Assembly: GCA_034660695.1 (NCBI GenBank)
Contig: JAYEJS010000083.1
Coordinates: forward strand, 1 to 33,005
Source of the DNA: Candidatus Thermoplasmatota archaeon
Lineage (GTDB): Archaea > Thermoplasmatota > E2 > UBA202 > DSCA01
Direction of reading: 5' to 3'
DNA length: 33,005 nt
This document shows, in pieces, positions 30,220-33,005 of the stretch. The notes beneath the pieces were generated by a model. That model saw nothing but the letters and a program-made list of their open reading frames with translations, searched no databases and had not been told where the DNA came from. The position numbers were made by a program, and so were the translations under genes. Position 1 is the stretch's first letter; each line of letters begins with the position of its first letter.

Positions 30220-32481
30220 TCATCTGGGCTTATTCACAAACCATAACAATATGAGGGATATGCCAAATATTACAAGCAAAATAGGTATTATCGCCTCCAT
30301 GAGCGTGAGCAGGAAGCCGGATGTTTTCGCTTTACCCGCCATTTCCTCTACTGATTGCTCTGTCATCCAGTAATGTAAATCCCCTACCTTTACCTTGTTT
30401 CCGGACAGCTGTTCAACCTGTTTTTTCTGTTGTTCCGCAGCTTTTACGTTATCCAGCAGGTTTGCAGAGGATATATCTACCTGTGTGGCAGGAACTGTTT
30501 TTCCGGAAAGCTGTATCAGTTCAGAAGATTGTTTTCCTTCCTTTACAAGTTCCTTGACCATATCATCAGTAAATGAAAGGGTCAGTGTATATGCCTTTAC
30601 CCATATAGGGCTGCTTATCCCGAATAAATAGTTGAGAATATCTACTTTCTTCTCGGATTGCTTCTCCATATCAATTATCAAACCACTATTGGGCTCGACC
30701 CAGTACTTTGTCGTGGTGGTATATATGACGTTCTGGTTTATGCCCGGCGTCGGGTCAAACACTTTTCTCATCTCTTGCGTTTCATAGAGATATGTATGAA
30801 TGCCTTCATGGTCTTCTTCCCTCATGAAGTCGACCGGCGATGGTGCTCCTATCTCGGAATTCCACATGGAATAATCTCTTTTGTCTACACCTGGGGGAAA
30901 TGTATACAGACCTTCTCTCCTCGTATCTCCATAATTTTGTGCCTCCCCACCGGTATCTGCATATACGCCATGAATTGAAAGGCTGCAGCCTTCCGGTACT
31001 TTTTCACCGGTGCTTGAATCATATGTGGTCGTATTATCCTCCAGTAGGATGACCTTTTTTCCTTCTTCATCGTAGCAGGTGTCCGTGACCTTGACATTTC
31101 TGACCATATCTATATCTTTACTTCCCTGGGAAATAATCCATAATTTTCCCTCCATCTCCACTTTTGCATTTGTGTTTTCGGGAATTGTGTGGAGGTCTGG
31201 GAACTGGGCATTGACCGTTCCTTCCTTCCTTGCATTGACAATAGAACCTGTGGAAGGTTCCACCCAGTATGTCGTGTTGCCCGTGTAGAGGAGGTTTACA
31301 TGGCGGTCACTCATCCCGTCTATATCCTGTATGCCAATTGGACAGTTGTCGGTTCTTATGACATACCTGTAGGTATCCAGCCCCGCTATGTTCTCCTCGC
31401 CTTCAAAGTACGCTGTTGATGCGTTTTTGGTATCAGAATCCCATAGTACATAATCTCTTTTTTCAACACCGATGGGGAAAGTGAGAAGTCCCCGTTTGTC
31501 ACTGAACATACGGTCGTATTCCATCGTGTACGGGTTGACACCATCGATACCTTTTCTCTGCAATTCATCTGGAAGCATACGCCCTGTTTCATTCTTGGCA
31601 ATCACTTCGTTCCCTACCAGGTACATACTGTCCGTCGATGCATCTTCCACCCATATGTGATTTGTTATAACTGCATTGTATCTGTCATACCAATCGTTTT
31701 CTCCGACCTTTGACATGTTGAAAATCGATATATTGCCTGTCAGTTCTGCAGTGATATTCAGATCCGACGGAAGTTTGTGAAGATCCGGAAACTCGAGATA
31801 TTGAATAACGCGCTTGTCATAGTCAATTATCGTACCCGTTTTTATATCTGCCCAGACGGTTTGATCACCGCTGTAGTAAAGTTTAGCTTCAGGGGGTGTT
31901 CCTTCCGGTCCTGGGCCAATATATATTTCATCCTGGTGACCGGCGTATCCATATGTCTTTACACCCGCTATCTTTTTCTCACCGATATAATAAGCTATGC
32001 CAGTTGCATCATCGGTATCAACATATCCCTGCTTGTATATGTCATCCATGTCTGTATTCCAAACAAGATATTCCTCTCCCTTCTTCACTCCAAGCGGGAA
32101 TATCCACTGGCCAATTCTCTCTGTATCCCCATAGCCCGGAACATTCCTCGAGGTATATGGGTCTATACCATATACCTTAGTCATCTTCAGGTCAGGTATA
32201 TCTTTCCCTGTACTTTTATCTTTGACGGATATATCCTCCCTTACCAAAAGTATGTTTCCTTCCTTTTTCATGGCGTTTATTTCCCTCTTTATTTCTATGT
32301 TCTTGTAGTCCATTTTCAGGGTTGTACTGTTAAACATTCCAAATTTTCCCTCGTAGTACACTGTCTCGTGCAAGTTATCTGGGATTTTTTTCATGGAGGG
32401 TGTTAAAACAAACGAAAGTGATGGGGCAACTATGAAAAATACAAGTCCCAAAACGACCATTATATTCCTTTTTCCTCTCAT
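30220..32481 (-). CDS. DUF3068-like membrane protein with three tandem ectodomain repeats
   Basis: The N-terminus has one membrane helix (IMVVLGLVFFIVAPSLSFVL), the C-terminus another (LMEAIIPILLVIFGISLILL), and about 680 extracytoplasmic residues lie between. Three repeats of about 200 residues each carry YGDTERIGQWIFPLGV / SDKRGLLTFPIGVEKRDY / YGDTRREGLYTFPPGV followed by W(N/D)S/TD. Each then has YYSGDQTVWADIKTGTIID / LYTGNTTYWVEPSTGSIV / TTTKYWVEPNSGLIID. This resembles the DUF3068 (PorA-like) family, which usually has one or two copies. I chose ATG 32481 because AGGTG lies 6-7 nt upstream; a GTG three codons earlier is the alternative. Function is unknown, probably a cell-envelope protein. 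Confidence 0.72.
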   Translation of the reverse strand: MRGKRNIMVVLGLVFFIVAPSLSFVLTPSMKKIPDNLHETVYYEGKFGMFNSTTLKMDYKNIEIKREINAMKKEGNILLVREDISVKDKSTGKDIPDLKMTKVYGIDPYTSRNVPGYGDTERIGQWIFPLGVKKGEEYLVWNTDMDDIYKQGYVDTDDATGIAYYIGEKKIAGVKTYGYAGHQDEIYIGPGPEGTPPEAKLYYSGDQTVWADIKTGTIIDYDKRVIQYLEFPDLHKLPSDLNITAELTGNISIFNMSKVGENDWYDRYNAVITNHIWVEDASTDSMYLVGNEVIAKNETGRMLPDELQRKGIDGVNPYTMEYDRMFSDKRGLLTFPIGVEKRDYVLWDSDTKNASTAYFEGEENIAGLDTYRYVIRTDNCPIGIQDIDGMSDRHVNLLYTGNTTYWVEPSTGSIVNARKEGTVNAQFPDLHTIPENTNAKVEMEGKLWIISQGSKDIDMVRNVKVTDTCYDEEGKKVILLEDNTTTYDSSTGEKVPEGCSLSIHGVYADTGGEAQNYGDTRREGLYTFPPGVDKRDYSMWNSEIGAPSPVDFMREEDHEGIHTYLYETQEMRKVFDPTPGINQNVIYTTTTKYWVEPNSGLIIDMEKQSEKKVDILNYLFGISSPIWVKAYTLTLSFTDDMVKELVKEGKQSSELIQLSGKTVPATQVDISSANLLDNVKAAEQQKKQVEQLSGNKVKVGDLHYWMTEQSVEEMAGKAKTSGFLLTLMEAIIPILLVIFGISLILLWFVNKPR

Positions 32482-32577
32482 CCATTTCACCTAATAACTA
32501 GCAAATATCCAATTTTTGTATAAGTAAGTTTCGGGTTTTGCAATTCTAATCCAAAAAGACAGACGCCCCGGCCGAGA

Positions 32578-32608
32578 TTTTCACGTATGCCGAAGCAATC
32601 GGCATGGC
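32578..32608 (-). other. T-loop (59/60) intron of tRNA-Asp, 31 nt
   Basis: Bulge-helix-bulge: T-stem CCGAG/CTCGG; bulge AAT; central helix TTCA/TGAA; bulge AAG; then a 7-bp intron hairpin ATGCCGA/TCGGCAT. Removal restores TTCAAA+T. Confidence 0.9.
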
Positions 32609-32629
32609 TTTGAACTCGGGTCGCGAGCT

Positions 32630-32676
32630 TTCTATAAACCTCTTTAGGGATGAAACACCTTTTCTAAAGGGATTCT
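32630..32676 (-). other. Canonical 37/38 intron of tRNA-Asp, 47 nt
   Basis: Bulges CGA and AAA flank a central helix CTGT/ATAG (one G-T pair). The inner helix begins GAATC/GGTTT with wobble pairs. The interior has CCCTTTAG/CTAAAG-type pairing. Confidence 0.85.
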
Positions 32677-32773
32677 CGACAGGCTCGCATGATAACCGCT
32701 ACACTACCGGGGCTCAGAATAGGTATAACATTTTTCTTAATAATATTTTCCTTTTGATGTTTTACTAAAAAGT

Positions 32774-32837
32774 CCGGGAATGGGGAGGTTGGGAGGCGAA
32801 AAATGAAAATAAAAATTTCATTTTATCCCATCCCCGG
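32774..32837 (-). terminator. Long imperfect hairpin followed by T-run (minus strand)
   Basis: CCGGGAATGGG (32774-32784) pairs with CCCATCCCCGG (32827-32837) with one mismatch. An inner ATTTCATTT/AAATGAAAT arm extends it. On the minus strand the hairpin is followed by CTTTTTAG. It may end the transcript of the gene entering from the right edge; an RNA element is an alternative. Confidence 0.35.
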
Positions 32838-32940
32838 TTTTTGTGGATACGTATTCCACTATAAAAAATTTATGGTAGCAGGATGTTCCTCAGAATGGGT
32901 AACATCATAGATTTTTGAAGCAATATCTCAGCAACCTCTC

Positions 32941-33003
32941 TCAATTTTCAACCAATTTAAAGTCAGCTTTCTGATCGTCGGGATCAAAGTGCGATTTGAT
33001 ATG
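32941..33003 (-). CDS. Possible C-terminal fragment of a gene beyond the right edge
   Basis: On the minus strand a frame enters at the edge and reads HIKSHFDPDDQKADFKLVEN before TGA at 32941-32943. Its charged composition is protein-like and a hairpin terminator candidate lies about 100 nt downstream. Only 20 residues are visible, so no family can be named and it may be chance. Confidence 0.3.
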   Translation of the reverse strand, partial: HIKSHFDPDDQKADFKLVEN

Positions 33004-33005
33004 CA

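Larger units (their letters stand above)
32564..32713 (-). tRNA. tRNA-Asp (anticodon GTC), two introns
   Basis: The acceptor is GCCCCGG/CCGGGGC with discriminator G at 32564 and 5' end at 32713. The D-arm region TAGTGTAGCGGTTATCAT matches archaeal tRNA-Asp. The anticodon arm CGAGC-CTGTCGA-GCTCG gives anticodon GTC. The T-stem is CCGAG/CTCGG. Introns of 47 nt (37/38) and 31 nt (59/60) interrupt it; the mature form is 72 nt. CCA is not encoded and a T-run follows the 3' end. Confidence 0.94.

Noticed and set aside
1-33005. CRISPR array or integrated virus
   Set aside because: No regularly spaced repeats and no integrase, capsid or terminase-like products were seen.

Overview
The window is archaeal and reads as a fragment of a low-GC euryarchaeal genome, most likely Thermoplasmatota. 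Evidence for archaea: an archaeal-type threonyl-tRNA synthetase, the zinc-dependent (methanogen-type, class 2) seryl-tRNA synthetase, ribosomal proteins S15 and L40e, archaeal UMP kinase, an archaeal RecJ/GAN nuclease beside topoisomerase IA, a Pcc1-like KEOPS fragment, tRNA genes with bulge-helix-bulge introns and no encoded CCA, and TATA boxes about 25 nt upstream of start codons. The class assignment rests on remembered resemblance of the secreted proteins to Thermoplasmatota families and is an inference.

Layout. 1-1.2 kb: tail of a Pcc1-like gene, an orphan HicB-like gene with an ACG at its expected start, and a VapBC pair. 1.6-8.7 kb: seryl-tRNA synthetase, CNNM/CBS membrane protein, Dph6-type ATP-binding protein, glycerate 2-kinase, convergent NifU-like protein, a frameshifted NikR, PncC and RtcA. 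8.65-11.6 kb (minus): probable operon thiL - PGF-anchored membrane protein - pyrH - DUF2116 protein. 11.7-14.6 kb: site-2 protease, a small Cys-rich protein, a RuvC-like nuclease-fold protein, S15 on the opposite strand and the 46-codon L40e gene. 14.6-17.9 kb (minus): recJ-topA operon. 18.1-18.75 kb: a RelE-type toxin-antitoxin pair bracketed by imperfect inverted repeats. 18.8-21.9 kb: a 1027-residue exported, membrane-anchored protein. 22.2-26.0 kb: a five-gene operon encoding an unknown protein plus a four-subunit FAD/Fe-S amino-acid (proline/hydroxyproline/sarcosine-like) dehydrogenase. 26-27.7 kb: a secreted Asp-box protein. 27.7-32.7 kb: tRNA-Glu, a ThiS/MoaD-like protein, tRNA-Ser, thrS, a three-repeat DUF3068-like membrane protein and tRNA-Asp.

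The most striking observation is in the tRNAs. All three tRNA genes in the window carry a 31-47 nt intron inside the T-loop (between positions 59 and 60). Each is framed by a strict bulge-helix-bulge whose central helix covaries with the T-loop sequence. tRNA-Glu(CTC) and tRNA-Asp(GTC) additionally carry a canonical 37/38 intron, so they need two splicing events each. This suggests systematic T-loop intron invasion in this lineage, a pattern I associate mainly with Thermoproteales rather than euryarchaea.

Many protein genes appear to be leaderless: the TATA-like element sits close to 25 nt before the start codon. This spacing was used to choose starts for SerRS, ThiL, the protease and others.
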